From Vandiemenella viatica (Eukaryota > Arthropoda > Insecta > Orthoptera > Morabidae), in NCBI GenBank assembly GCA_031002005.1, contig CM061918.1, positions 41,978,947 through 42,042,946 on the forward strand: a stretch of DNA of 64,000 nucleotides, in the 5' to 3' direction. The notes under the pieces were generated by a model. It made no database searches and had not been told where the DNA came from. It saw only the letters and a list, made by a program, of their open reading frames with translations. Shown here piece after piece: positions 22,223-33,263 of this stretch (within the stretch, counting starts at the first letter, position 1; every line of letters starts with the position of its first letter). The translations under genes and the position numbers were made by a program.

Positions 22223-22779
22223 GTTTCTAAAGCTACCTCCACTGTCTTCATCTGGTGAGGTAGTAGATGGAAGTAAATTCTGCAGTGTACCACAACTACT
22301 GTGATTGCCAGAGCCATTATATGTCTCAGTCAAAGACATTATATTATTGTCTTTAGAGCTAGGAATTTCTAGTGCTAAATGTCCGAGTTTTGTTCTTGGG
22401 GTTGACTTTCTACTTTTTGTCACAAATTATTATTTTTACTTGCATCATATTGTTTTGGCCTCCTTAGTTACTGAAGAGTGTAAATGACCACAGTGGCTTA
22501 AAAGGAATATGTCCTGGCTAGATAATTTACCACTTAGGATTCCCACAAGATAAAATTTAATTTGCAGAAATTTCTACAAATGGTGAAGTAGGGCATCTTA
22601 GGTATAAGAAGAAGTAATGCGGAAATAAAGACAGAGAACATGTGAAGGTAAAGTTCGGGAAAGGCCTATAAGAAGGGGTGGAGTCTACATTTATACCACA
22701 TGTTATAATAGCGCTGTCACAGAATTTTTAACGTTAAACCGAAACCCACCAGTGACGGCCTTAAGGTGAATGAACTTGA

Positions 22780-22970
22780 TTTTTTTTTTGTGTATGACAT
22801 GGTAATTAGAGATGGGAAAGGATTTGGCCATGGCCTTTTGAAGGAAACCTCCCGACATTCACCTGGAGTGATTTGGAGAAACCACGGAAAATCTAAACCT
22901 GGATAGCCAGACAGGGATTCAAAACCCGCCTCCTCCTGAATGCGTGGTCAGTAACCACCACTGAATTTGG
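22780..22970 (-). mobile_element. tRNA-derived SINE (family A), partial
   Basis: Diverged copy retaining GGCCATGGCCTTTTGAAGGA, the GTGATTTGGAGAAACCA tract and a box-B-like segment, all antisense. Confidence 0.6.
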
Positions 22971-23179
22971 CACTACGCAAGTAAAATGAAGTATTTCGCT
23001 ACAAAACAGATCTCTAACCGACAATCCAAGTCATCTCAGTAAATTATAACTGTTTTTCGAATTTTTTAAAGTAATTTTTGAAGCAACTGTAAGGAAGGAT
23101 AAATGATTTGCACACACCATCTTTTTATCTCTGATTTTTGTAAAAATGTTCAAAGTGTGTTGAAAATTATTGTGCTGAC

Positions 23180-23294
23180 CTCTCCGTTGTCGTGGTTGGC
23201 CATGTCCCACACCGGGATCAGCGCGTTCACCATGGCGCCACCGTCTGTAGAGGGTACGAAGTTCTGACGTGTCATCACAGTGGACACCGCCCAC
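23180..23294 (-). CDS. Setd3: SETD3 exon: SET domain, AdoMet- and histidine-binding residues
   Basis: SETD3 methylates a histidine of actin in the cytosol. This 115-base exon (acceptor TGTTTCAG, donor GAG then GTCAGC) encodes one base of a split codon plus 38 residues: WAVSTVMTRQNFVPS, ALIPVWDMANHDNGE. N11, W29 and N33-H34 of the exon align with human Asn256, Trp274 and Asn278-His279, which shape the substrate and AdoMet sites. It is the most 5' exon found. Roughly 245 N-terminal codons are missing and were not detected between here and 64 kb. Confidence 0.94.
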
Positions 23295-24947
23295 CTGAAA
23301 CAGCAAAACACCATCTGTTCCATAAGGCTCAACATAACAACACAAAACATCTTCACAGGTTTATTGCCCACTAACATAGTCTGTTAATTCGGGTAGTAAA
23401 TTATGTTGAATGGGTAATAAATTATGTATATGAGCAATAAATGCATCAATGTCTCACGATCATCTTCATAGATATGATTTATGCTGTGCGACGAATCCCG
23501 TTCTTCTTTTACTGACGAGGTTTTTTTTTTTTTTTCGAAAATAAAGCAGTGCACACAGAAGGCGGTGAAGATACTCTCAAACAACCTAGTTAAATAAAGA
23601 AACTGGACATCAGAAAGAGGAAGGTTTGCGCTTTGTTGAGGAATGCCGTAATAAGAATGCAAATTCGCGAATTAACGAGAAGAGTCGAAACAGCAGCAGC
23701 AATGACAAAATTCTTTAGAATAGAAACTGCGATGAAAAATGAGATCAAACAAGAGATAACCAATAAAACTCATGGCGTATGCTGAAACATCCTTGAATGG
23801 GCAGACCACAAAACAGACTAGAGAAAGGACGCGCAAAAACAGCAAAAGAATATGGTTACGAAAAAATATCAGATTGTTATCTGTAATAAGGCTGATCAGA
23901 TGCCAGTAAAAGACGGGACAGGCAGACACAAGGTGGAGAACTTGACTAACGTCGACAGATTGCAAGATAAAAAAAAAAAATCTGTACAATGTGGTAAGAA
24001 GAATGATGATGGAAGAATAGCTAAAAAAAATGTTCAAACTGCAACTGGAAAATCTTAGGCCCACAGGCTCACTTCAACTACAGAACATATTTACAAATAA
24101 CCCTTGCGTCTTCTCAAGTACGTACCTTAACACGTAGCGAATTTCAACTTACTAAACAATGCATCAACGAGGAAGACAGTACGCGTAGTCTAGGTAGGAG
24201 CAGACACCACTTAGAACTTCGCAAATTCGATTCATTAGGTAGTGGGGGTAAAATCTCCACAGCTGCAGAAGGCGGAGGTGGAGGCTTACGAGAAATGACA
24301 GTTATATACCGCTCAACATTCTGCTATTTCCGACTATTACAGTTTGACACATCTGCTAAATACGTTTACAATAAAATCCTTCAGAACTTGGGTATTTAGG
24401 GGGCGGGGATTGCATTTGAACAACGGCGTACAGAAATAGCGAATTAGATAATCTGACCAAACAAAAAAAATAGGCTCGAACCTTACTTCGATAGCCCGCG
24501 CAAGCCCCTAGCTCCACACTCGTGCGGGGAATTCGGGTGAGGCAAGAAGAGGTTGACAAAATTGCTGCCGATACAGTTTTGTGTGCCCTAGCTTGTAAAT
24601 CTGTGCACAAATTACCTACCCACAACCGACTATACAGAAAGAAATGTAACAATCCTAAACAGATAATATCGGCCACAATACCTCTAACACTACAGCAAAC
24701 GGGATCGTAAACAGATCAAAATTACCAGTAAAACATTAGTACATAAAATCATAGGTTCTTGACACACACTATGTCGAAGTCTCATGTAATGTTATGGCTC
24801 TAATTTTAACCTGAGAAAAGTAACGTAATGCTGTAATGTGAAGCTTTTAGGACGAATATCCATAAAGAGTTTCTGGATTGCAAGATGTAAACTAAAGAGA
24901 CATAACTAGTTTGAATAGTTGAGCTTTAATTGTTTATCACATAAATA
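23295..24947. other. Region 5' of the most upstream setd3 exon found
   Basis: Probably setd3 intron. No exon encoding the expected SETD3 N-terminal motifs was recognised. A T-run lies at about 23521-23534. Several short frames have no supported homology. Confidence 0.35.
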
Positions 24948-24948
24948 A

Positions 24949-25312
24949 AGAGGCATGCTACATCCCTATTGGTCGGGGTCCATGTATTCCATCAAACTAG
25001 TAATTTCAAATGAAAAGCCGTAACGCGTTGGATCTGATCAGTCACATTACTTAATTGGTACACTGAGTATATGACTCAATGCGATCTTGAATATAAAAAA
25101 ATGAGTTAATAGCCGGTGCTACCACCTTAAAGAGGCATGCTACATCCCTATTGGTCGGGGTCCATGTATTCCATCAAACTAGTAATTTCAAATGAAAAGC
25201 CGTAACGCGTTGGATCTGATCAGTCACATTACTTAATTGGTACACTGAGTATATGACTCAATGCGATCTTGAATATAAAAAAATGAGTTAATAGCCGGTG
25301 CTACCACCTTTC
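24949..25312. repeat. Perfect 182-bp tandem duplication
   Basis: The unit running from AAAGAGGCATGCTACATCCC to GCCGGTGCTACCACCTT occurs twice in direct succession (about 24949-25130 and 25131-25312). I see no mismatch between the copies. It is non-coding. Confidence 0.9.
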
Positions 25313-25329
25313 TTTAAACAACAAAAGTG

Positions 25330-25770
25330 TTTTCAACTTAACATTTTATTTAGTTGCATAAGAAAAACTAAGAGCGGTCTGGTAGCTCATATACACTTGT
25401 GCAATACTACAAAATGCGAACATTGCACAGACGAAGGCACCTTAGAACACCGTTTTCTACAAAGAGAGGCAGGCGATGTGGAAATGGGTGAAAGGTACGT
25501 TGACGTCACTTAATAGTACTACAAATTACAGCTTGAATGTTGCCAACATAATAAAACCGGATAAGTCGCCATATCCAATACCCAAGAAAAACCCCATTAT
25601 ATGGATTATGGGACAGTTTGTAGATTATGTAGTAAATAAGAAAAGCACTGATTTAAACGATTTTAAATATCACATTCTAACAGAATTCAGTGCTGCAGAA
25701 AAACATAAAAACTACTCGACGACATATGGACAGTGTCTACAGAGAGCAATCCAGGGAAATCAATAATACA
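25330..25770 (+). mobile_element. LINE C-terminal fragment (zinc-binding RT tail)
   Basis: The frame gives CEHCTDEGTLEHRFLQ, the C-x-x-C...H-type zinc-binding tail that follows many LINE reverse transcriptases. A hydrophobic stretch (KKNPIIWIMGQFVDYVVNKK) follows in an overlapping frame. Decayed and truncated upstream. Confidence 0.45.
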
Positions 25771-25960
25771 TTAAGAAAGAATACAGAGCTGGTACTTGAC
25801 AATCCCTTGCAACCTGCAGAACTTCTTGAACCACACATGTCGTGACAACGGGAATCAGAGGTTGCCTACTGGGAATTATCTTCTTCAACATCTTGAAAAT
25901 TTATGATATTGAATGTTATTGCGTTATTTTTCAATAAATAAATATAATAAGTTAAAAAAA
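25771..25960. other. Probable LINE 3' flank
   Basis: Non-coding, AT-rich at the end (AATAAATAAATATAATAAG), consistent with a retrotransposon 3' end. Confidence 0.3.
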
Positions 25961-25962
25961 GT

Positions 25963-26206
25963 GGTTAAGGCGCTAGTTCTCAAAAAGTTCGCTGTTCCGG
26001 TTCCGGGTTCGAGTCCCGGCAGGCGCAGGAATTTTGAGAGTTGTGTTTGATCATATAAGCTATGCCAGGCCGCTCCATGGTTCGGATTCCACGTTAAACT
26101 GTAGGTCCCAGAGGAAAGGAACTGGCCGTCCTACCTCTGACACAATGGCTTAGTATGCCTCCTTAGGGAAGATTCAACCAACCTTCGGGTTTTGGACTAA
26201 GATTTT
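25963..26206 (+). mobile_element. tRNA-derived SINE (family B)
   Basis: Head GTGGTTAAGGCGCTAGTTCT has the A-box layout of a tRNA. Box B is GGTTCGAGTCC. The body (TGTGTTTGATCATATAAGCT, CTGTAGGTCCC, CTCTGACACAATGGCTTAGT) is shared with 30868-31120. Confidence 0.8.
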
Positions 26207-27369
26207 TTTAAAAGAAAAACTACTATTAGCTACTTAACATCTAAACATTTTATTTAAGTACACAAGAGAAACTACTAATCACACGTGTTTCAGAGGAGGT
26301 TTACAGAAGTAAAATACCCTACGCTGATCGACTCGGTATCATTATGATTTGTGTCCTCTGGGAAGCCCGCGTCATCGGCGGCATTTCTGTTGCTGTAACA
26401 CCCTCCCCCGCAGGGTCCCGCCGAAGTTGTGGCTTTCTTTTCACACAGCTTTCTTGCTCGTTCAGTAGAGCCGATATCTCTCCGCATCTACGAGGTGGTT
26501 TGCTTTAATTCTACCTGCGTTCTTATGGTTCTGTTTTCACTTTCTTGTCATGTATTTTGTATCAAAAATTTAAGAAGTTTCTTTTATCATTGTAGACGCG
26601 GTCTTAAATTGTCTCCGAGACCACTCGGTTCGCACGTTTTCGCCTTTTCGTTATCTGACCAATAGCGTACCTTTCCCGAGTCTTGATGGGGGCCGGAGAT
26701 ATGTTGGCTAATGTACTTGTTTCTATCAAACTTTCTTTGTCGAACGTCGTTTACCCCGTTGTTATCCTTGAGAGGCTTTTCAGTACTAGTCATTGCAAAA
26801 TACACAATTTCAATGCCAACCGTAATCATGCGATGCTACCCAGCACTGTCTGGGGAAGAAGAATTCACGTCAGAAGGGGAAAGAAAACTGAACAAAATCA
26901 ACAATGTTTTCTGCGCAACATGATATGCCCTAATTTGGTGTAATAAGTTATCATTCTATCTAATACAAAACTCCTAAAAAGAGGAGGTGAAAAATCAACA
27001 CCAAGAAGACACTCATCCTTACTATAGCCAACAATGATCCAAGATCTATATTGAGAAAATTAATATTATCTACATTTTGTGTTACTTGGTTCAAAAGTCC
27101 ACCAAGGTGTCGAAAATCGCTTGGATCGAATGTAACGCTCTTTGTGGAAAAACTAAGAGATCAACATTACTGAAACAGGCCCAGTGTGAATCTGAGCTCA
27201 CAAAATTAAGGTTTCGTACCATAATGACCACCACACATATGGCATACGTTTATCGCATACATTTACAGGTTAGTCTCTCCAACGCCGTTCCGCGTTGCCG
27301 CTCTCGACGTTAGTGCAATAGTCCAAGTCCAATCAGATATATTAGAATGCACTCTACAGCGCGTTCATT
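26207..27369. other. No recognised gene or element
   Basis: Moderately GC-rich around 26330-26480 and 26590-26700, with short open frames on both strands. None carries a motif I can assign, and no splice-consistent chain was found. Confidence 0.3.
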
Positions 27370-27964
27370 TAACAGAGGCGGCTCAAGGTCACACTGCTCT
27401 ATCCTCACTCCGCTGACCTTAGGGAGTGTCCATAAACTACGTGGCTCGGTCATGGAGGGGAGGGATTGGCTGGAAAGCTACGTGGGGAAAGGGTCCGAGC
27501 CAGGCCACGTAGCTTTTCTTCATATTATTTGTCACAGTTAAATTGAGATACAGAACACATAACAGCATGTAAATATTTATTTCAGCCATTTAATTATCCC
27601 CGAATGTAATTTATCGTAGTCTGACGAGAGAAAAAGTACAAAATGCCTTCTGGAATCAATAGGGAACGCCTCGAAAGGCTATGTGGGAGGAGAGGAGTGG
27701 GTTCACAGGAGGCCAAAATGGAGCTACGTGGTTTATGGACGCTCCCTTACCCCTACATGCGAAGGAGAAAGTGCCCGCCGACAAATTTGCCACTCGCCTG
27801 CCTTGTATTTTTTTTTTTTTTTTTTTTATCTGCTTTACGTCTCTTTTTAACATTGAGGTCTTTAGAGACGCCTGCCTTGTAGCTACCCGGTGGGGCAGGC
27901 AATGGGAGGAGTTGGTGAGGTGAGGAGCAGGGCTAGGGGAAAATTACGTTGAGCCGCCAGTTGA
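27370..27964. mobile_element. TIR element with GGCGGCTCAA ends, host of a nested MITE
   Basis: The left end reads AACAGAGGCGGCTCAA and the right end reads TTGAGCCGCCAGTTGA, an imperfect terminal inverted repeat extending ~45 bp. Left-end-type sequence recurs at about 49682-49740 and right-end-type at about 47005-47030. No target duplication was established. Confidence 0.45.
27422..27746. mobile_element. Harbinger/PIF-type MITE, TTA target duplication
   Basis: A 325-bp element with ends GGGAGTGTCCATAAACTACG and the inverted GTTTATGGACGCTCCC, flanked by TTA (27419-27421 and 27747-27749). It is nested inside the GGCGGCTCAA element. Relatives at 52056-52406 and 62861-63194 share the GCGTCCA-AATTACG start. 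Confidence 0.75.
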
Positions 27965-27965
27965 G

Positions 27966-28480
27966 AGTGAATAGGATATAGTTAAGGCCGGTTCACACCA
28001 GACATCAAGTCAAGTCGGATCAAAGAGATCAAAATCCCTGTGCACGTAATCCACGGTTCGGTCAGGTCGACCCGAAGATCAACAATGGTCAAGATTGGAG
28101 CGCTCCTAGCGTAAATGTCCAAATCGCTAGTTTGAATGTTCGGCAGGACTGTATTATAAATGTATTTATGTTTTCCACATGTGCAATTTATGAGGCGGAA
28201 ACCGAGACAGTCCCACCATTCACCTAAGTGATTTCGGGAAATCGCCTAAAACCTGCAATCAGGATGATCAGTTTGCGAGGTCTAGAACACGTACCTGGTC
28301 CCGTTCTACTTCCCCGATATAGAAAGGTGGCCATGTTGGTGGGCAACTTAAAACTATACTAGATGTAATTATTTTTAATGCTTGCTTAAACACAGAATAT
28401 TGTCGACACTACAGGCAAATTTGAAATTCCTTGACTTTTGCGACGACCTGGTAAAAAAAAAATCTTTTAGTTCTCTATCG
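27966..28480. other. Non-coding with a DNA-element-like end and a SINE-like relic
   Basis: TTAAGGCCGGTTCACACCAG near 27983 resembles a transposon terminus, but no partner end was found. About 28190-28330 resembles the diverged SINE-like text near 11990-12100. Confidence 0.25.
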
Positions 28481-29519
28481 GCCAAGCTTTAAAAGAACGA
28501 TTCCACACGTTGGATACAGATTTTTACAACCCCCTACACATGTATCGAGCCCCTTTACTATTTAACTTCACTGAATTTGAAATTGGATATTTAGTTGGGT
28601 CAGCAAACACCAACACAAAGAAATCTGAACTCTACAACTTATTTCGTTTACCAACTAAATAACACGAATTACGTTACATTACAGACGGATAAAGTATGTA
28701 CAACGATAGGACCCCGTTTCATTTCGAGTACGAAACAATAATGCAGCCAAGAATCTCAGCAGCTTTAGCATTATCACCTTTCTTATCGCCAGAAAAGGTT
28801 GCAGAACTTGGACGCTTAAGAAAGTTGAGCGATGAAAGATGGATTCGTTCCAGTTACGCGTTAGAGGAAACGCATCCCGTGTGTGCCAACAATTACCAAC
28901 AGAGCCGTTAGAACTACATCAAACCCAGGATTTCAACTGATAAGAACCACTAAAACGCAGCATTAATTGGAGGTATAACGCGAGCAAGTATGGAAAGCAG
29001 AAGGTTAAGAAATTTATTGCATGTCAGAGGATTGGAAAAGAACCGGTTCATATCTGGAGGGAGGCAAACAAAATTGAGAATTACAAACATTAGTTTGAAC
29101 TCGAAGGTAGGCAAGTTGGGTGAGAGGTTGATATTTAACATCAGAAATTCACGATGGGAAAGAAGGTATTTGCAAATCAGCAATACGGTTTTATCAGAGG
29201 TTATTCACGAGATTATAGTTAATTCACTATAGGAAGATAGAAAGATTTGAGAAAAAATTCATGTAACTGAAACGGAGATCCGCAGGTAAATTGTCATCGG
29301 TTTATACACTCCATCGCAACTAAATAAGGCATTTTGACTAAATAAAGTAAAAATCATTGGGTGAATTTTTAAGAGCTAGTAACTATGAACACAGAAGGAA
29401 ATAACATGAGTGCAACAGATTTAGTATGTCACGACCATATTCGTTCGTTATTCTAATGAATGATTGCGTTCATGGTTTTCCGTACAATCAGAAGTTACGT
29501 CGTTTGCAAATCACAACTT
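28481..29519. other. Unassigned, with two short open frames
   Basis: Frames at 28696-28911 and 28990-29232 (plus) have mixed, protein-like composition, but I recognise no family and no splice context. They may be retrotransposon relics, given the RT fragment just downstream. Confidence 0.25.
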
Positions 29520-29960
29520 TGTATGACAGTTTTTGTTTATAAGGTGGAGAAAGAATTGTCTGTTGAACACAAAGGGTAAATGGTTTGGCATCTCCTTAGA
29601 TGACAAATTCAGGGGGGCCAGGCACATTGGGCAAGTGACAAGAAGGGGTTTCAATGTTCTCAATCTGCCTATGATGTGTCGGGGATGTGAGAAATTGGTA
29701 TACAAAACCTTGGTCAGATATTTGCTTCAGTATATTGTGGTAAAATGAGGACCCATATTACGGGTATCTGATACGAAAGTTAAGCGAGGTGCAATGGGTT
29801 TGTAAAAATTATTGCAGAACACAATCAGTAACTGATATAACAAAGAGCTGGAAGACAAGAGACGAAGGATGATAGCACTATGTGCAAAACATAACATTGA
29901 TGCCTGGACGAGAAGAAAACGATCTTGACCATAGACCAGCATTTGATTTCAAATTAATTA
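29520..29960 (+). mobile_element. LINE (CR1/Jockey-like) RT fragment
   Basis: The frame at 29533 reads LDDKFRGARHIGQVTRRGFN and VYKTLVRYLLQYIV, the thumb region of LINE RTs (pattern D.KF..HI..V..R.F; YKTLVRP.LEY). A decayed YCRTQSVTDI follows, matching the tail at 15470-15880. The upstream RT core is absent. Confidence 0.6.
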
Positions 29961-30099
29961 ATTTATTAATTATAAACGTGTTATAAAATTGCATCTACAG
30001 TTATCAAACAAACATACATATATATAATGCGGTGTATTAGTGATGAAAAATTTCAACTGAATGTAATTTTAAAAGGTGCGTCTCTCTTTTGATTGACGT

Positions 30100-30400
30100 A
30101 GTAGTCAAGATGGCGGCGCCGCGTTGTGTTCCGTTGCTCACACGAGTAGAAGCTGCGCACTTTCCCCGTTCGGCCCGCTGACACACAAACCCGGCACGGC
30201 GAGAAAGTAATTTCTAAACCTTTAATAATCTCTCGAATATACTCGTACGATACCGTGCGGCACAGAAAGTGTGACTTCTCCGGTGGTGCTCGCTGGACCA
30301 CGGCTGCTGCGAAACCGTAGAGAGCAACAACGATCCCTGAAGGCCCGGGCACCCAGACCGCGACATGTGATTGCGGTACCCGATACATTACTCGTCGCGG
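30100..30400 (+). promoter_or_regulatory. CpG-rich island with YY1-type motif
   Basis: A sharply GC- and CpG-rich block in AT-rich surroundings contains CAAGATGGCGGCGCCGC (30107-30123), the classic YY1-type initiator-proximal motif. This suggests a promoter, but no TATA box and no connected coding exon was found. A minus-strand open frame here looks like a composition effect. Orientation is uncertain. Confidence 0.4.
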
Positions 30401-30866
30401 TGATTAGCAATATTAGTCACACGGGGGAAAAAAAAAGAACGCTTTGGTGCATGTACTGAATCACAGAATAACGGCAATAAAAATACAACCGCTTTTGCCG
30501 AGAACTGGAGTCACTCGAAAACAAATTTTTGACATGAAAACTTCTATTCCCGCGCTATGCGATGTTTGGAAGGGGATAAATCTGCGAGATCGTGACGTCA
30601 CGCCACCTGTTGCACGTTTAATATGCGCGTCGGAAGCTTTTCGCGAAATCTTTATACAAACACACAGTTTTTATCAGATTTTGATGGAACTTTGCATACG
30701 TATACTTTAAAACAAATAGAAAAATTGTTTACGTTTGATTTACAGAAACCTAAATCCTCTCCTCCTTTTCCCCCGTCACCTTAATTTCTATCACCGTTGT
30801 TCATACAAACCCACAGTTTTCATCCGATTTTGATAGTAATTAGCAAACGTATACTTCAAAACAAGG
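30401..30866. other. Non-coding stretch
   Basis: Contains two similar segments about 190 bp apart (ACAAACACACAGTTTTTATC near 30656 and ACAAACCCACAGTTTTCATC near 30805), suggesting an old local duplication. Confidence 0.35.
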
Positions 30867-30867
30867 C

Positions 30868-31120
30868 GGTCTGGTAGCTCAGCGGTTAAGGCACTTACTT
30901 TCGAAAGTTCTCTCTCCGGTTGCGGGTTCAAATCCCGCGGAGAGTAGGAATTTTTAGGAGGTGTATTTGATTATATGAGCTACGGAGGGGCGTTCCGTGG
31001 TTCTGATTCTACGTTGAACTAAAGGCCCCTGAAGAAAGGAATTAGCCTTCTAGCCTCTGACACAACAGCTTGGTACATCTCCTTCCGGAAGATTCGACGA
31101 AACGTGGGGTTGTGGACTAA
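30868..31120 (+). mobile_element. tRNA-derived SINE (family B)
   Basis: Starts GCGGTCTGGTAGCTCAGCGG, with an A box (TAGCTCAGCGGTTAAGGC) and box B GGTTCAAATCC. The body matches 25963-26206. Confidence 0.85.
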
Positions 31121-31218
31121 GTTAGATTTTTAGTTTTTGAAGTGAAAACTTCTTTAGGCGTGTTGGGCGATTTTTGAATGGGATAACCGACATTCTAATG
31201 TTAACAGTATATTCGTTG

Positions 31219-31745
31219 CGGTCTGGTGGCTCAGTGGTTAAGGCGTCTGGCTGGCGAACGAAAGGTCCGCGGTTCGAATCACCGTCTCGGCGGGGATTTT
31301 CGTACACCATTAAACAGTTTTTTTTTTTTTAACCGCTTAACGTCTCTTAACATGGAGGTCTTTACAGACGGGAAAGGATGGAGGGCAAGGAATGGGAAGG
31401 AATTCGGCCATGGCCTTTTGAAGGAAGCATCCCGGCATTTGCCTGGAGTGATTTGGGAAACCATGGAAAACCCAAATCTGGATGCCCGGACGGGGATTCG
31501 AACCGCCATCCTCCCGAATGCGAGGCCAGACCGCTAACCGTTGCACCACCACTCTCGGTCCATTAAACCGACCTTCACCTCTGGCATAGCCTGCTGCGCA
31601 ATGTGAAGTACGCCAGAACGCTTCCGTGGTTCGGATTCCACGCGAAACAGTACCTGGTAGCACTACCGGGTTAGGTTAAGGCGACTAAGACAGGGACGGA
31701 AAGCGCAGCCAATGGAAACCCTGTCACCAGATTATTACGGCTGCA
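31219..31745 (+). mobile_element. tRNA-derived SINE (family B), interrupted
   Basis: The head GCGGTCTGGTGGCTCAGTGG has box B GGTTCGAATCA. The copy is split by a family-A SINE and resumes at 31569 (CGACCTTCACCTCTGGCATA) through GCGCAGCCAATGGAAACCCT. Confidence 0.85.
31316..31559 (-). mobile_element. tRNA-derived SINE (family A) nested in family B
   Basis: Antisense copy with a head region reading (minus) GGCCTCGCATTCGGGAGGAT and box B GGTTCGAATCCCCG. Its far end is a homopolymer A tail (T-run 31318-31330 on plus). A 9-bp target duplication CCATTAAAC (31307-31315 and 31560-31568) brackets it. Confidence 0.9.
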
Positions 31746-32189
31746 CGGAATTATTATTATTTAGCATATCTGTAGCTATAAATATGAAGTGTTGCACGTA
31801 TGATATTAATAGAAAGTTTTCACTTCTGTCGGCAGTCCCCAACGATGAATGGTGTGGTGTTTATGTATGTGTGTATGTATTCATACAGGGTGTCCAGAAA
31901 AGGACTCCCTGATTTCAAAATTAAATATCTCGAAAACAAAGATCGATAGAGGAATGCAGTAAACGGTATGTTTATCGTGACAGCTGTAAGAAGTGTATAC
32001 AGCAGTTTGAAATAATAGTTACAAAAGCTGCTAACAGATGGCGCTGTAATCGCCATACGAATGCCTAAATAGTGATCCGAAGCTCAGGGCGATCAGTTCC
32101 ACCATTGTATCGTGAAAGGAGGTTAGCGTACCGAAAACATTGTGATGTGATTAGTAGGAGGAGACTGTGACTCCTGGGACAAAAGATCT

Positions 32190-32420
32190 TAAGCCGGCCC
32201 CGGAAGAGACTCCACTCGTCCGCGTGACGTCACAACATGGCCGCCCCCGTTTGGTGTGACCAAGATGGCCGCCGAGCGCACCGCCCGGTCAAGATTGCCG
32301 CCCCCGTTTGGTGTGACCAAGATGGCCGCCGTTAGTTCCTCAACCGCCCGCACAGATGGCGGCATCTCCCAAGGGCTTAATTTCTAGTTCATTTGGTGGC
32401 GGCTAGATGGCGTTCGGTGG
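32190..32420. promoter_or_regulatory. CpG-rich block with CRE and repeated YY1-type sites (left arm)
   Basis: Contains the palindromic CRE core TGACGTCA (32224-32231) and a repeated module with CCCCCGTTTGGTGTGACCAA followed by GATGGCCGCC, twice in about 66 bp. Further ATGGCGGC/CATGGCCGC variants are present. Such clusters are typical of TATA-less promoters. It sits just inside the element end and has an exact mirror in the right arm. Confidence 0.5.
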
Positions 32421-32614
32421 CATTATTTCCGGCGCGCTTTGCGAAATGTGTACACTGTTTCAACGACTGTTATCTCTGTTTACTAAGCGTGACGAAATAT
32501 GTATTCCTCGCGTCCTGTTAAGCAAGCACTGAACATCTTGGCTACTATCGACACACAGTAAAATATTTTGTATCGTGAAAAATACTTAAGCGATTTTTTT
32601 ACGTGAACAGACAT

Positions 32615-32672
32615 CGGTAGCGTAGGGGTTAGAGTGCCGAAGGTCGCCGGTTCGAGTCCGGCCGCGGTGTTT
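32615..32672 (+). mobile_element. SINE head fragment (family C), left arm
   Basis: GTCGCCGGTTCGAGTCCGGCC is shared exactly with the intact family-C SINE at 53853-54088. Only the tRNA-like head remains; a mirror copy lies at about 43388-43445. Confidence 0.55.
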
Positions 32673-32862
32673 TTATTGAAAAAGCCGTTCCAACTCGTCA
32701 ATTTCAAAATTTTAGTTTCCATACCTAGAGAGGATACCTGCCTTGAATAAAAAAAGCATAAATGTTTCCTTTTAACGTTCTATATGGGGAAAAAAAGCGT
32801 CATAAACTCCAGATATAAAACCGAGGAAGAATTCTATGTGTACCTGTTTTCATGAAATTATT

Positions 32863-33022
32863 TAGCGTTCTTGCCTCGCATTCGGGAGGACGGAGGTTCC
32901 AGGCATCCATGGTTTCCCAAAATCACTCCAAGTGAATGCCGGGGATGCTTCCTTTAAAAGACCATGGCCGAATTCCTTCCCATCCTTTCCCCGTCTCTAA
33001 AGACCTCGCTGTTAACATAAAT
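32863..33022 (+). mobile_element. SINE family A fragment, left arm
   Basis: Contains CTTGCCTCGCATTCGGGAGG, the body tract CCATGGTTTCCCAAAATCAC and CCATGGCCGAATTCCTTCCC. It is mirrored at about 43038-43197. Confidence 0.75.
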
Positions 33023-33263
33023 TCCGTTCATCGAAGCAGGCAGACATTAAAAATTAATTCACCGACGAAGAGACGGGAAACAAACTCACTTTTTCATTAT
33101 GAACAATATAATATAACTCACGAGTGTCACCTACAGTCCGTGTATTTTAAAGGATGTATTAAATTAGGGGTATTTATATTTTTATTTATATTTCTCGTGT
33201 CCAGGACATAACAAGTTGAATAAACAAATAACATTAATTAATTAATATTAACTATAAACACAA

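Noticed and set aside
25963..26035. Functional tRNA genes at the box-A/box-B sites (25963, 30868, 31219, 32615, 48626, 53853)
   Set aside because: The heads do not close into full cloverleaves with intact acceptor stems, and each continues into a shared repeat body. They are tRNA-derived SINE heads.
30053..30388. 111-residue minus-strand frame as a protein gene
   Set aside because: It lies in a CpG island where stop codons are rare by composition; no motif and no splice context.
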